A program made the translations under genes and the position numbers. A stretch of 64,000 bases of DNA, from the NCBI GenBank assembly GCA_014529385.2, contig CM043945.1, forward strand, positions 146,237,741 to 146,301,740, given 5' to 3'. This document shows positions 1-10,602 of this stretch, in pieces; position 1 is the first letter of the stretch, and each line of letters begins with the position of its first letter. Source of the DNA: Adiantum capillus-veneris (taxonomy: Eukaryota; Streptophyta; Polypodiopsida; Polypodiales; Pteridaceae). Under the pieces are notes generated by a model. The model saw only the letters and a program-made list of their open reading frames with translations, was not told the DNA's origin and did not search any database.

Positions 1-60
1 AATGTCCATGGGTTCTGAGTGAAATAGACTATATCTTCATTCAAGACTCCCACAGGGTGC

Positions 61-962
61 ATGCGATGTTTGAAAACGGCTTTTACAAGAGATGACAATC
101 TCAGTGGTCTTAAGTCCCACAATTTGCACAAATTTTTACAGTTCATCTTACCGATTACCATAAAGGGTTGTTTGACACATGACATTAGAGGAACAATCTA
201 CAAAATTAGTGAGTTGGTATGCTGGATTAGTTCAAAAGAGATAAGAGAAGACAGCATTGATGCAGCACGCTTAAATGCTATTGAAGCAGTCTGCATGGTG
301 GAGAAGTACTTTCCAACAAACATTCTTACCATCCAAATGCATGTACTTGTGCATGTGTTCAATGAAGTTGTAGTTGTTGGGGTGGTCCATCGCAGGTGGA
401 TGTTCTTCTTGGAGAGAGTTATGAAGACTTTAATGGGGTTTGTTCGTCAAAGGGCTCACCCTGAGGGTAGCACGACCGAAGGATGGCTTGTATAAGAGTC
501 CCTTGTCCTCATCAGTGAATTTTTTGTCTCAATTGATCCAGAGATGCCCCGAATGTGGACTACTAAGGTCAACATCAAGGTGACAAGGGACGAACCGCAA
601 GGACAAGGCATCATTAGGAAGATGGACATCACAATGCAAGAAAAGGTTATGAGATTTTTCCTTCTCAACTCAGACATCATGGAAAAGTTGCTAGAGAGGT
701 ATAAGGGGAAAAGCAACAACGCTTGACAGATTGCCTTCAATTCAAGCGCAACCATGCCACTAGAAACCTTCCTTTTCCAGACCATCTTCAAAAATTGCCC
801 GACTTTCCAACTGAGCGATGGTTAGATGCGACACTCTCAAAGGCAAAGAGGAATGGAGTGTTGATTACTGAAGAGGAAGAGGAGATGTCAAGGGGTTGCA
901 ATTGGCATGTATATTTCACAACTTCATGTCCAAAGCTCAATATGAAGATTAGTTTGCTTTAA
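61..962 (+). pseudogene. CACTA TNP2-type transposase fragment, DUF4218 region
   Basis: Frame 61-495 carries the DUF4218 signature of CACTA TNPD/TNP2 proteins: GLKSHNLHKFLQ, ILPITIKG, a middle block around MVEKYFPTNILTIQMHVLVH, the RWMFFLERVMKTL block, and RQRAHPEGSTTEGWL. In CACTA proteins this domain lies C-terminal to the catalytic transposase core. The frame continues after a single TAA at 493-495 (ESLVLISEFFV, then 544-726), and after a frameshift the 723-962 frame resumes the linker toward DUF4216. The protein therefore has at least one nonsense codon and one shift. The catalytic part is upstream of base 1. DUF4218 identity is confident; the linker assignment is by position only. Confidence 0.78.
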
Positions 963-1050
963 TAACATGTAGTCTGTTTCAATTTTGTGGCTGCAATATC
1001 ACAAATATGGATCTTTGTGGTTGCATGGGAAACACTTCAAAGTGTAACGG

Positions 1051-1479
1051 ATGGACGAGCAAAGGGTCAGTTTTGATAGTGGTGTTAGGGCAAGCTTCGT
1101 CCAAGAAAATAGGAGTAGTGCCAGGGATGAGAATATGGAGACTAGCCAACTTGAATACTTTGGCTACATCCAAGACATCTTGAAGATTACCTTTAAGAAG
1201 TTTGATATGTTTATCTTTGATGTCAAGTGGTTCAAAGTTATTACCAGCGGCCCTAATGCGACTGTGCGTAAAGACAACTTGAGTGAATTGATTCAAGTGA
1301 ACTCTAAGCGGGCGTGGACAGATACGCGGGATACATTCGTACTTCTGCAGCATTGTGAACAAGTTGTGTTCATACATAATTCACTATGGATAGAAAATGA
1401 TGAGAATGATCTGTCTAAACCCTGCTGGCTCTATGTCGTTCAAGTTGCTCCGCGTAGCAAGCAATGTGTAAAGGATTAG
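1051..1479 (+). pseudogene. CACTA transposase C-terminal fragment, DUF4216 region
   Basis: The frame matches the DUF4216 pattern that follows DUF4218 in plant CACTA transposases. Features are EYFGYIQDILKITF, then FDMFIFDVKWFKV, a conserved Asn-containing linker, RDTFVLLQHCEQVVFI, and a Trp near the end (CWLYVVQVAP). The usual context 'YGVLEEI...F.L.CKW.........D.FI.A.Q..QV.Y..D' is recognisable. It sits about 90 bp after the previous frame and on the same strand, so I read both as one broken gene. No Met-initiated gene start is implied; the ATG at 1051 is internal. Confidence 0.72.
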
Positions 1480-1814
1480 ACGTTGAGGTTGAAGAGGTGA
1501 TTCATGAACAAAGCGCAAGACCAACTCCAACTTTAAGTTTAGATTTTGAGTTGGATGTCAGCAATGAGCAATTGTCTGAACCTAGAGATGAGGTGTCAAA
1601 CACTGAAGCTAATGGAGAGAGCGATGAAACAGTAGATTTTGATGACGAAGATGCAGAAGTACAGATTGAGATAGACATCTTTGGTGCGCCAGATCTCATA
1701 GAGGATGAGAGATTAACAAATGAACTCTTTTGTAAAACTCTTTTTATTAGTCTACCGTACACTTTAGATGTTATCATTTGTGTAAAAGTTTTGTTGATTT
1801 GTTATTTGTATTGA
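1464..1814 (+). CDS. Acidic C-terminal tail of the CACTA transposase region
   Basis: This frame overlaps the end of the DUF4216 frame in another phase and is strongly acidic (DEVSNTEANGESDETVDFDDEDAEVQIEID). Acidic C-terminal extensions rich in D/E are common after DUF4216 in CACTA transposases, so it is most simply the continuation of that protein after a frameshift or splice. The last 30 residues (hydrophobic, from the AT-rich trailer) are probably not coding. No other domain is recognisable. Confidence 0.4.
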   Translation: MCKGLDVEVEEVIHEQSARPTPTLSLDFELDVSNEQLSEPRDEVSNTEANGESDETVDFDDEDAEVQIEIDIFGAPDLIEDERLTNELFCKTLFISLPYTLDVIICVKVLLICYLY

Positions 1815-2032
1815 TTAAGCATTTCTTCTGTAAACTAACATATTTTGTGGGTGTTGTTTGTGTATGATTAGCCATGGTTGATGACGAGGAGCCATACTCT
1901 CCTAGTTTTAGTTTTCCTATCACTCCGGCTGGCATGTCATCCTAGCAGATGGGCTTGTTTTTGTCTCAGTTCACACCACAGAAGATCGCGATGGCACAAC
2001 ACCTTTAGGTAGTAGGTCCCTCTAGACCTACT

Positions 2033-2764
2033 ATGGCCAACCCTACGCTCGGGACTAGTGTGGCCCCTACACCGAGCATCTCCACACCTCAGTGTAGTAT
2101 GACCCCTACGTCTACGACTCGTGTATCCCCTACACCAACGTATGGTTCATTCTCGAGACGCGGTAGGCATCGTTCTGGAGGTGGTGGTTGCTGTGGTAGC
2201 GGTTCTATCGATGCGTCCACACCACCAAGAGAGCGTCCACCACTCTCTTCAATAGATAGTTCATCAATTGGCACACCACGTATACCTTGGGGATCACAGG
2301 AGCATGATTCTAGCAAGGTGAACAAGAGCAAGGATGGGGCTGTTGTGGAAGATAGGGTCAGAAAGGCCATGCAATTGAGGATTCGATAGCTCTGTAGTTT
2401 GGTCACTCTGTGATGGAGGTTTGGAATAACCTCGATCTTGAAAGAAAGAATTACATCATTGAGGCCATTTAGAGAGAGTACATGCCGGCAGAGGGGTACG
2501 ATCCAATCTCAAACTCCTTGATTTTGAGCATGGCAAAGTCCACAATGTCACACCGTTGGCCAGCAACGAGAGACAGGTACAATGACAGCACTCCCAAGCC
2601 CGCATGGTTGGACATATAGGAGTGGGCCGGGATTGCACGAGAGACACGAGACAATCCTTAGAGATTTCAATAGCAGAGAGATGCAGCCAGAGCACGTTTG
2701 GAGTCTGCTAGAGCGTTGCATCTTGGGAGTGGAGGATACGATACGCTTTGACATGAGTCTGTAA
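2033..2764 (+). pseudogene. Second CACTA frame (TnpA-position), unrecognised
   Basis: Frame 2033-2389 is Ser/Thr/Pro-rich with a Gly/Arg patch (FSRRGRHRSGGGGCCGSGS) and a basic end. Between 2402 and 2764 a further stretch (VWNNLDLERKNYIIEAI, SMSHRWPATRDRYND) is readable only with stops. Two-gene CACTA elements carry a second protein (TnpA/Transposase_24 type) downstream of TNP2, so the position fits. I cannot recognise a specific domain, and translation would need to pass several stop codons. Treat it as a probable decayed second gene or non-coding trailer. Confidence 0.3.
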
Positions 2765-3029
2765 GTATTATACGTATGCTTTAAATTATTGATAATATAT
2801 ATGTTATTTGAAGATTTATCTGATGATTAAACCATAAGTTGGCACGAAGTTACCATGAAGCACCTTCCAACATGCTGAGAGGAGAAGTATGGGTACAAGC
2901 ATGGACTTGTGGCCGTTTTGACCCAGCTGCAGGAGGAGGGAGAGGAAATCAACTGGGAGGCATTACCATAAGGTCTTCTCACTCAGTGATTGTTTGCATA
3001 TGTACAATTTTGTAGTGCTTATGTTTATG

Positions 3030-3440
3030 GTTTATGCTTATGTTTATGGTATGGCACAGATGTTATGGTTAAGGTTTGACAGTAAACTTAAGGTTATGGT
3101 TTTGCTATGATGGTATGGAAATCATGTGATAGTTATGGTTATGGTTATGGTTATGGTTTTGGTTTTGGTTTTGGTTATAGTTATGGTTGTGCAATATTGG
3201 TATGGCAATCATGTGATGGTTATGGTTTTGCTATGATGGTTTAGCAATCATGTGATGGTTATGGTTGTGCAATGATGGTATGGCTATTATGGCTATGGTA
3301 TGACAAGCAAGTTACGGTAAAGTTTATGGTATGGCAAACAGGTTATGTTTATGGTTTTATAGTTTTCGACTCATGTTTTAATTATGGTTATAAAATTTTT
3401 ATGCCGTTATGCTATGATCAAGCTTTTGATTTTGTGGCTA
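3030..3440 (+). repeat. Degenerate TATGGT/TTTGGT tandem repeat
   Basis: About 400 bp made mostly of hexamer-like TATGGT, TTTGGT and longer GTTATGGTTATGG units with a looser higher-order motif (ATGATGGTATGGCAATCATGTGATGG, given here only in description as repeated roughly three times between 3105 and 3290). It lies between the coding part and the right terminus of the CACTA element, where internal tandem arrays are common. No reading frame of interest is present. Confidence 0.7.
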
Positions 3441-3589
3441 TGTTATTCTTACAATTTTGCTAATCTGTAAACACCCGCTCTTTAGCGTAAGCTTGTAGGT
3501 GGAGTGCGGTTGCTTGTGCACTCTTCCTTTGGACAGAGAGGGCTATTTTCTTTTGCTGCAGTACATGCACAATCAATTCCCAACCCTCT

Positions 3590-3877
3590 CTGCCCAAAAT
3601 AATTTTGCAGGTTTGGTCATCGGTACAAAATACAGTATAAGCGTTGATACACACTTTTAAATCAGCGTCGGAATATGCTATAGAAATATCGATGCTTATT
3701 TCATAGTGCATTTCGACGGTTATTTTGAAGCTTGTTTCAACGTTATGTATACCGATGGTCATTTTGACGTTACGAGACCGGCGTCTCTTCCGAGGCCTAT
3801 TTCAACGCTTTTTAGTTTTAAAACTAACTTTATTCGTCGGCACCTGCGCCGATTTTTGCACGACGTGTTGTAGAGTG
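3590..3877 (+). repeat. CACTA right subterminal repeats and terminus
   Basis: Short units such as TTTCGACGG, TTTGACGTTACG, TTTCAACGC and TCGTCGGCACC recur between 3700 and 3870, and the segment ends in CGTGTTGTAGAGTG (3864-3877). Short GC-rich subterminal motifs next to a CACTA-type terminus are the transposase-binding region in this superfamily. The following three bases (TGT, 3878-3880) would be the right half of a 3-bp target duplication whose left half is outside the window. Confidence 0.5.
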
Positions 3878-4074
3878 TGTCCAAAGGCATGGTGTGCAAG
3901 AACCGCCTGACCTTGTACAAAAGACTTATAAAATTTTATTGAACACAAATTAAATACAAAGAAATTAATGACATAAGAAGCGACACATCGCAAAATGAGT
4001 AACCATCATTTTATTTCCAAATTTGAATTCATTACATATCCATTGCAAAAAGTTGTTGATGTACATATTACTAG

Positions 4075-4440
4075 CTACAAGTTCGCTCGTATTCAACGGG
4101 GTAGTGCCAAATCTTTTTGCATTATAGTTACACGCTTGGCATGGATGGCACACAAGTTGGTATCCTCAAATAAACCCACTAGGTATGCCTCCACAGCTTC
4201 TTGAGTCCTTCGAGGCCGATGGGTTGCATGCGTAACTTAGTGTTGTAGCTTTTCATAATCTCCCCGCATGTGCGTGCTAAAGGAGCCCTTTGGATGAGAA
4301 GTTTCACACACTTTTATGTCAAATATCAGCAAAGGCTTTGCTAAAACGGTACACTCTTCGATGTTGCCTATGTGGTGCCGCTTGCCCATCTTGCTGTAAA
4401 ACTTTTTTTTGTGATAGCGCTTGGCGGGTGGGCGTGCATC
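4075..4440 (-). pseudogene. Histone H3-like fossil downstream of family X copy A
   Basis: Reading leftward on the minus strand, the last part is almost canonical H3: [20 protein letters not shown], then [15 protein letters not shown], an in-frame TGA in place of the second Arg, and IRANL before a stop near the position where H3 normally ends. One phase shift upstream (about 4208-4311), KLLIQRAPLAR and [15 protein letters not shown] align with the H3 block [27 protein letters not shown]. Another shift upstream (about 4312-4440), a basic stretch (KRYHKKK, KRHHIGN) and TVLAKPLLIFDIK align with the H3 block around the start of the histone fold. H3 is a core nucleosome protein. Here it is broken by at least two frameshifts and one stop, and it shares its frame with family X upstream. 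The H3 identity of the last block is very secure; the basic N-terminal part is less so. Confidence 0.85.
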
Positions 4441-4978
4441 CTCTACGACAAAGTTTTCATCGCTAGGCTTGTCTTCTTGAGGTTTTAACAATAAAAATAT
4501 GACACTCATCCTCTCTAGCCTTTGTTGCTTCACAATCTGGCACTCGTCAAGCTTGGAAACAAGTACCAAATTAGTTCCCATCAATCCAAGAGAAGAAAGC
4601 CAATAAGTGAAGGTCATACAACGACAATGAAAGGGAAACATCACATGATTCTTTCCTCACCATTAGAAGATAGTGCATAAAAGACAACCATTGCTTGTTG
4701 AAGCCTCTTAAAATCAACAAACATATTATTTGACATAGAATAAGGAAACCCCTTGTCAATATTATTAGCACGATATATTTCTTGCATTGGTAGATTTCTT
4801 AGCACTTTTTGTGGATATCGTTGTACAAAGATAGATGAGGGCATTGTCTCCTCGATGTGAAAGTAGTGACCTCGACGCGACAAAACATCTTCATTTTAGG
4901 CCCGTCTAGCAAGTTTCACCTTGCGTGGCACTAGCAATACATTCTTGGTAACTCCTCATTCCCTCAAAGTGTCCTTGA
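4441..4978 (-). pseudogene. Family X copy A, 3' half (after Copia insertion)
   Basis: Minus-strand continuation of the gene interrupted by the Copia at 4979-10602. It aligns collinearly with copy B at 53.6-53.9 kb: MSNNMFVDFKRLQQAMVVFY against NMEYDEFNNIFMDL.MLQKRMVEFY, and VSKLDECQIVKQQRLERM against VLKLDECELVKDKNLKCV. Function unknown. In-frame stops (TGA and TAA before 4883, TGA near 4641) and a small shift show decay. After the block ending FLLLKP the alignment to copy B stops, and the frame runs on (EDKPSDENFVVEDARPPAK) directly into H3-like sequence. The middle part present in copy B is missing here, by deletion or because this copy was made differently. Confidence 0.65.
4974..4978. repeat. 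Left target-site duplication CTTGA of Copia-1
   Basis: CTTGA immediately precedes the 5' LTR and is repeated exactly at 10603-10607 directly after the 3' LTR. Five bp is the usual Copia target duplication length. Confidence 0.95.
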
Positions 4979-5671
4979 TGTTAAGTATGGAGCCTGATTT
5001 ACCCTTGTAATTTTCTGTGGTAAATGCGCACATTTGTAGGGCCCCCATTATGAGGAGAATCCATCGTGCGTGAAGGAAAATCACTCACCGGAAACCAAAC
5101 TTTTCACGGACAAGAATCAGGGGCAACTTTAAAGGCCTCGAGGGCGGAGGCCCCTGAGACTTTTTTTTCGCCGGATTTTTTTTTTTTCGCCAGAATATTA
5201 TGGCCAGACGGCGGCCGGAAAGTGGTCAGAAAACAACCGGTCAGTTGGCCGGTGGCCGGTAGTCAATGGCCGATGGCCGGTGGTCGGAAGTCAATGGCCG
5301 GTGGCCGGTGGCCGAATTCAATGGCCGGTGGCCGAATTCAAAAGCGGACTTGTCTTCTCAAGGGCGGCCACACATGGGCGGATTGGAGGGTCCAATTTGG
5401 ACTTATTCGCACAAGGGCAGCTACACATGGCTGTCTCTCATAAGAGAGGGCAGCCCTTTTGTCCTATAAAAGGAGGCCATTTCTACACACATTTCATAGT
5501 GTGAAGTTGATGCAACAAGGTGAGTGTGAGGTGGTGAGAGTGAAGCAAGGCGGGAGCTCCATTAAGGGTATAATCCCTTTGTAAACTACTTCTTGTTTTG
5601 AAGTACTAAAGCCATTGAGTGGCTGCTTTCCCATGGACGTAGCCCACATTGGGTGAACCACGTATATCGTG

Positions 5672-5710
<39 letters not shown>

Positions 5711-5794
5711 CTATAATCTCGTGTATATAAATCTGTCTCTCTCCATTAAGTAATCTACTCAATTATCTATTTAGCTACGTCTTATTTCCTAACA
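4979..5794 (+). repeat. 5' LTR of Copia-1
   Basis: Begins TGTTAAG and ends CTAACA. The U3 part holds a GC-rich GGCCGGTGGCC minisatellite (about 5215-5340). A TATA-like box (CCTATAAAAGG, about 5463-5473) marks the likely promoter of the genomic RNA. A (CT)n run of about 16 units at 5676-5707 lies further downstream. The 3' LTR has a shorter minisatellite and CT run, which accounts for most of the 20-bp length difference. Confidence 0.95.
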
Positions 5795-5796
5795 AC

Positions 5797-5811
5797 TGGT
5801 ATCAAAGCAAG
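5797..5811 (+). other. Primer binding site of Copia-1 (tRNA-iMet type)
   Basis: TGGTATCAAAGCAAG starts two bases after the 5' LTR. It differs by one base from TGGTATCAGAGC, the common plant Copia site complementary to the 3' end of initiator Met tRNA, and would prime minus-strand cDNA synthesis. Confidence 0.88.
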
Positions 5812-5867
5812 GTTTGCTCGTAGCTAAATTATCTCAAGGAAAGGATTCCTAGAATTGAGTGGGAGTT

Positions 5868-8800
5868 ATGGCGGAGGAAGGGAAGCTCAAGATTGAGAAG
5901 TTCAATGGAAAAAACTACCAACATTGGAAGATGTAGATTGAAGACTATCTCTACCAGAAGGTCCTCTATTTGCCACTAGGCGGTCTTGCGAAGAAGCCCG
6001 CAACAATGGTAGATGAAGCATGGATTGTCCTTGATCGAAAGGCACTAGGAAAAATCCGGTTAAGCTTGGCGTCAACGGTGGCCTTCAATGTTTCGGAGAT
6101 GAAGACCACGGAGGACTTGATGAAGTCACTTGACGACTTCTACGAGAAACCATCGGTGTCCAATAAGGTATTTCTTATGAAGCGCTTGTTCAATCTAAAG
6201 ATGGCAGAGAATGGTTCAGTTGCAGAACACCTAAATGACTTTCACAAACATAAGTCAACTTCGATCAGTGAAAATCAATTTCGATGACGAAGTGCGAGCT
6301 CTCCTTATACTATCATCTCTACCGGATAGTTGGGACAGCCTTGTGATGGCTGTAAGTAATTCTATCTCTGGCACAAATACTCTTAAGTTTGATGATGTTG
6401 TGGGTGTTCTCCTAAGTGATGAAATGCGAAGGAGAAGCACAGGAGAATCATCAAGTGCTGCACTATCAGTGGAAACAAGAGGAAGGCTTAAGGAGAGGTT
6501 CAAAAACCAAAAGGGTCGTGATCGCTCAAGGCGGAGCAAGTCACGCACAAAGTCAGTTCTTGAATGTTGGAACTGCGGCAAGAAGGGCCACGTCAAGAAG
6601 GATTGCTGGTCCAAGAAGAAGAAGGAGACAGAGTCTCAAGACAACAAGCCAACATCGGAGGCCAATGTGGCAGGAAAAGTAGAGCAAGATGCTCTAATTC
6701 TCTCATTAGACAATGTGTCTAATTCCTGGATAGTAGATTCCGGGGCTTCATTCCATGCGACACCACACAAGCAACATTTCCAAGACTACAGCAAAGGTAA
6801 TTTTGGGTATGTATACTTGGGAGATGATGAAGCTTGTGAGATTGTCAGCAAAGGTACAGTTTCTATCAAAACTGCTAACGGAAATGAATGGAAGCTTAAA
6901 GATGTTAGGCATGTTCCTTCTCTTCGCAAAAATTTGATCTCTACAGGACAATTGGACGATGAAGGTCACAACATTGCATTCAGAAACAAACGGTGGAAGA
7001 TCTCAAAGAGATCTTTGGTGGTTGCCAAGGGTGAAAAAGTCGGTACACTTTACTTGTGTACTGTTAGCATGCAACCTTCAGCTTGTGCAGCAACTACAGA
7101 AGTTGACAGTGCGGTGTGGCACTACCGACTTGGGCATATGAGTGCCAAAGGAATGCAAATCCTTCAAACAAAGAAGCTTCTACCAGGTTTGAAAGAAGTG
7201 GACTTAGAGTTCTGTGAAGATTGTGCTTATGGTAAACAAAAGAGGGTAAAATTTCAAAAATCAGGAAATGAAAGAAAAAATAAAAAACTTGAATTGGTTC
7301 ATTCTGATGTTTGGGGTCCTGCAAGTACACCATCACTTGGTGGCTCATTGTACTATGTAACATTCATAGACGATGCGACTAGAAAAACATGGGTTTATGT
7401 CATGAAGAATAAATCCGATGTATTTTCCATATTGCAAAGGTGGAAAGCCTTTGTGGAGAATGAAACAGGTACCAAGGTTAAATGCCTCAGATCCGACAAT
7501 GGAGGCGAATATTGCAGCCAAGCTTTTGAAATCTTTTGTGCTAGCAATGGCATTTGGAGGCAAAGGACAACCCCAAGGACACCTCAACAAAATGGGATTT
7601 CGGAAAGGATGAACAGGACAATCATGGAACGAGCACGAAGCATGTGGCTACATGCAGGCCTACCGCTTGAGCTTTGGGCGGAAGCTGTAAGTACGTCTGT
7701 GTACTTAATCAATCCGTCACCTTCAACGGCATTGAATGGGGAAGTTCCAGAAGAGGCATGGACAAGTAACCGGTGAATTATGCATTTCTCAAAGTGTTTG
7801 GGTGTGAGGCTTTCATGCACATAGATAGAAGCCTAAGATCAAAGTTAGATGCAAAGTCCAAAAAGTGTTTCTTCATTGGCTATGGAGAAGGAGACTTTGG
7901 GTATCGCCTATGGAATCCTGAAGATGGTAAAATCTTAAGGATTAGGGATGTAATTTTTAACGAACAAAATATGTACAAAGATTACTTGGAAAGAAAACAA
8001 ACAAAAGAAACAGGTGATGAGTACATGGAGCTTGAGGACGGTGAAGACTCAAGGACTGCAAACGGTGACAATGTGCAACAACGTCAACCAAATGAGGAGC
8101 CTCAACCTATTCCCCGAAGATCTACAAGAGCAAGTAGACCTCCAGAAAGGTTTGTTCCTTCCTTCAACCATCTCTTGATCTCAGATTCTGGAGAGCCGGA
8201 ATCATATGAAGAATCTATGCAACATGAATCCAAAGAAGAATGGACGAAGAGCATGCAAGTGGAGATGGACTCACTACATCGCAACCAAACATGGGAGTTG
8301 GTTGAGTTTCCTAAAGGTAAGCGGGCACTTCAAAACAAATGGGTGTACAAGATAAAGGAAGAAGAAGGTGGGAAGAAAAGGTACAAGTCTAGGCTTGTGG
8401 TAAAAGGTTTTTCTCAAAAGAAAGGTATTGACTTCAATGAAATATTTTCTCCTGTTGTAAAAATGAACTCAATTAGGCTTTTCTTAAGCCTTGTGGCTGC
8501 TCATGATCTAAATCTCGAGCAAATGGATGTAAATACGGCATCCCCTCACGGTGACTTAGAGGAGGAAATCTACATGCTTCAACCAAAGGGGTATGAAGTA
8601 AAAGGTAAGGAGAAAATGGTTTGCAGATTAAAGAAGAGCTTGTATGGTTTAAAGCAAGCATCAAGACAATGGTACTTGAAGTTTGATCGATGGATGTTGG
8701 ATCATGGATTCACAAGATGCAACTCGGATCACTACGTCTACACGGAGAATTTGGGAGATGGGAAATTCATCATCCTAATGTTGTATGTTGATGACATGTT

Positions 8801-9746
8801 GATTGCAAGTGCTAACATGCAGGACATCAAAGACCTAAAAGAGGAGCTGTCCAAATCTTTTTCAATGAAAGATTTAGGTGCTGCAAAGAGGATACTTGGT
8901 ATGAAAATATCAAGGGACAGGACGAAGAAGACAATAAAGCTATCTCAAGAAGATTACATCAAGAAGGTACTAGAAAGGTTTTCAATGCAAAATGCAAAAC
9001 CAGTTTCTACACCTTTGGCCAGTCATTTTAAACTAACGAAGGATATGTGTCCAAAGACACAAGAGGAGATAGCCTATATGTCTAAAGTTCCATATGCTGC
9101 AGCGGTAGGTTCTCTAATGTATGCTATGGTTTGGACAAAGCCAGACATTGCACATGCAGTGGGAGTTGTGAGTAGGTTCATGGACAACCCAGGTAAAGAG
9201 CATTGGCAAGCTGTGAAGTGGATACTTAGGTATCTAAAAGGGACAAAAACAAATGCTTTGTATTTTGGAGGAACTGATATTTTTCTAGAAGGGTATGCTG
9301 CTGCAGATATGGCATGTGACAAAGATACTCGAAGGAGCACTACTGGCTATGTGTTCACGATTGGAGGCACAGCAGTAAGCTGGGCTTCAAAGCTACAGAA
9401 AGTGGTTTCACTTTCTACCACGGAAGCAGAGTATGTAGCAATGACGGAGGCAAGCAAAGAAATTCTGTGGCTTCACAGATTCTTAGAAGAGCTTGGATTC
9501 AAACAAGACAATTGTGTCTTGTACACTGATAGCCAAAGCGCTATCCATCTTGCAAAGAACTCAGCCTTTCATTCAAGGACAAAGCACATTGAGGTGAGAT
9601 ATCACTTCATACGCACTCTTTTGGAAGAGGGACAACTAAAGCTAGGAAAGGTGCATACAAGTGAAAATCCTGCAGACATGTTTACAAAGGTGGTCAACAA
9701 GGAGAAGTTGAGCTTTTGCTCATCTTCAATCGGCATTCAAGGATAA
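5868..9746 (+). pseudogene. Copia-1 gag-pol polyprotein, three lesions
   Basis: The start at 5868 (MAEEGKLKIEKFNGKNY) fits the N-terminus of TNT1-type gag. Order seen: gag; zinc knuckle CWNCGKKGHVKKDC (about 6563-6604); protease WIVDSGASFHATP (about 6730); GAG-pre-integrase HYRLGHMSAKG and CEDCAYGKQ; integrase core with HSDVWGP, SDNGGEY and PQQNGISERMN (7300-7615); reverse transcriptase with YKSRLVVKGFSQ, SLYGLKQASRQWY and the catalytic LYVDDML (about 8780); RNase H with STTEAEYVAMTEA, YTDSQSAIHLAKN and RTKHIEVRYHFIR. Lesions: TAG at about 5935 in WKM*IEDYL (one change from Gln), a one-base loss near 6245, and a one-base gain near 7768. The odd motif TASPHG replaces the usual TAFLHG after MDV. 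Genomic RNA packaging and integration proteins of the retrotransposon. Confidence 0.95.
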
Positions 9747-9795
9747 GAAGCCAGAATGGAAAGCAGTCACAGGTTTGGTTTGGAGATCAGTCTCC

Positions 9796-9806
9796 AAGTG
9801 GGAGAT
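9796..9806 (+). other. Polypurine tract of Copia-1
   Basis: AAGTGGGAGAT lies directly before the 3' LTR start TGTTAAG at 9807. This purine-rich stretch is the usual plus-strand primer in plant Copia elements. Confidence 0.85.
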
Positions 9807-10602
9807 TGTTAAGTATGGAGCCTGATTTACCCTTGTAATTTTCTGTGGTAGAAGCGCACATTTGTAAGGCCCCCATTATATATGAGGAGAAGCCATCGTG
9901 CGCGAAGGAAAATCACTCACCGAAAACCAAAATTTTCACGGACAAGAATCATAGGCAACTTTAAAGGCCTCAGGGGCGGAGGCCCCTGAGACTTTTTTTT
10001 CGCCGGAATATTATGGCCGGACGGTGGCCGGAAAGTTGTCGGAAAACAACCGGTCGGTTGGCCGGTGGCCGGTAGTCAATGGCCGATGGCCGGTGGTCGG
10101 AAGTCAATGGCTGGTGGCCAGTGGTCGGAAGTAAATGGCCGGTGGCCGAATTCAAAAGCGGACTTGTCTTCTCAAGGGCGGCCACACATGGGCGGATTGG
10201 AGGGTCCGATTTGGACTTATTCGCACAAGGGCAGCTACACATGGCTGTCTCTCATAAGAGAGGGGAGCCCTTTTGGCCTATAAAAGGAGGCCATTTCTAC
10301 ACACATTTCATAGTGTGAAGTTGATGCAACAAGGCGAGTGTGAGGTGGTGAGAGTGAAGCAAGGCGGGAGCTCCATTAAGGGTATAATCCCTTTGTAAAC
10401 TACTTCTTGTTTTGAAGTACTAAAGCCATTGAGTGGCTGCTTTCCCGTGGACGTAGCCCACATTGCGTAAACCACGTATATCGTGTGTACTTTCTCTCTC
10501 TCTCTCTCTCTCTCTACTCTATAATCTCGTGTATATAAATCTGTCTCTCTCCATTAAGTAATCTACTCAATTATCTATTTAGCTACGTCTTATTTCCTAA
10601 CA
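9807..10602 (+). repeat. 3' LTR of Copia-1
   Basis: Near copy of 4979-5794 with the same ends and a TATA-like box (CCTATAAAAGG at about 10278). It is followed exactly by the target duplication CTTGA (10603-10607). Confidence 0.95.

Larger units (their letters stand above)
1..3877 (+). mobile_element. CACTA (En/Spm-like) DNA transposon, 3' part
   Basis: The window opens inside a CACTA element read left to right. Support is the ordered presence of a DUF4218-like block, a DUF4216-like block, an acidic tail, a second Ser/Pro-rich frame, a TATGGT repeat zone, and CG-rich subterminal repeats ending at 3877. The reverse complement of the right end reads CACTCTACAACACGTCG, close to the CACTACAA-type termini of plant CACTA elements. 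The catalytic N-terminal half of the transposase and the left terminus lie outside the window, so the 3-bp target duplication cannot be checked. Stops and frameshifts indicate an inactive copy. The domain assignments are by-eye family recognition; the exact right boundary is inferred. Confidence 0.72.
4979..10602 (+). mobile_element. Nearly complete TNT1-like Ty1/copia retrotransposon (Copia-1)
   Basis: 5.6-kb element with LTRs of 816 and 796 bp starting TGTTAAGTATGG and ending CCTAACA, an iMet-type primer site, gag-pol in the Copia order (gag, protease, integrase, reverse transcriptase, RNase H), a purine tract before the 3' LTR, and CTTGA duplications on both sides. The LTRs are very similar, which suggests a fairly recent insertion, but the gag-pol frame has one nonsense codon and two single-base shifts, so this copy is not autonomous as it stands. 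It lies inside family X copy A in opposite orientation to that gene. Confidence 0.97.

Noticed and set aside
5066-5504. Overlapping Gly/Trp/Arg-rich frames in the Copia-1 LTR (also at 10065-10318)
   Set aside because: They are produced by the GGCCGGTGGCC minisatellite in the LTR and are not protein coding.
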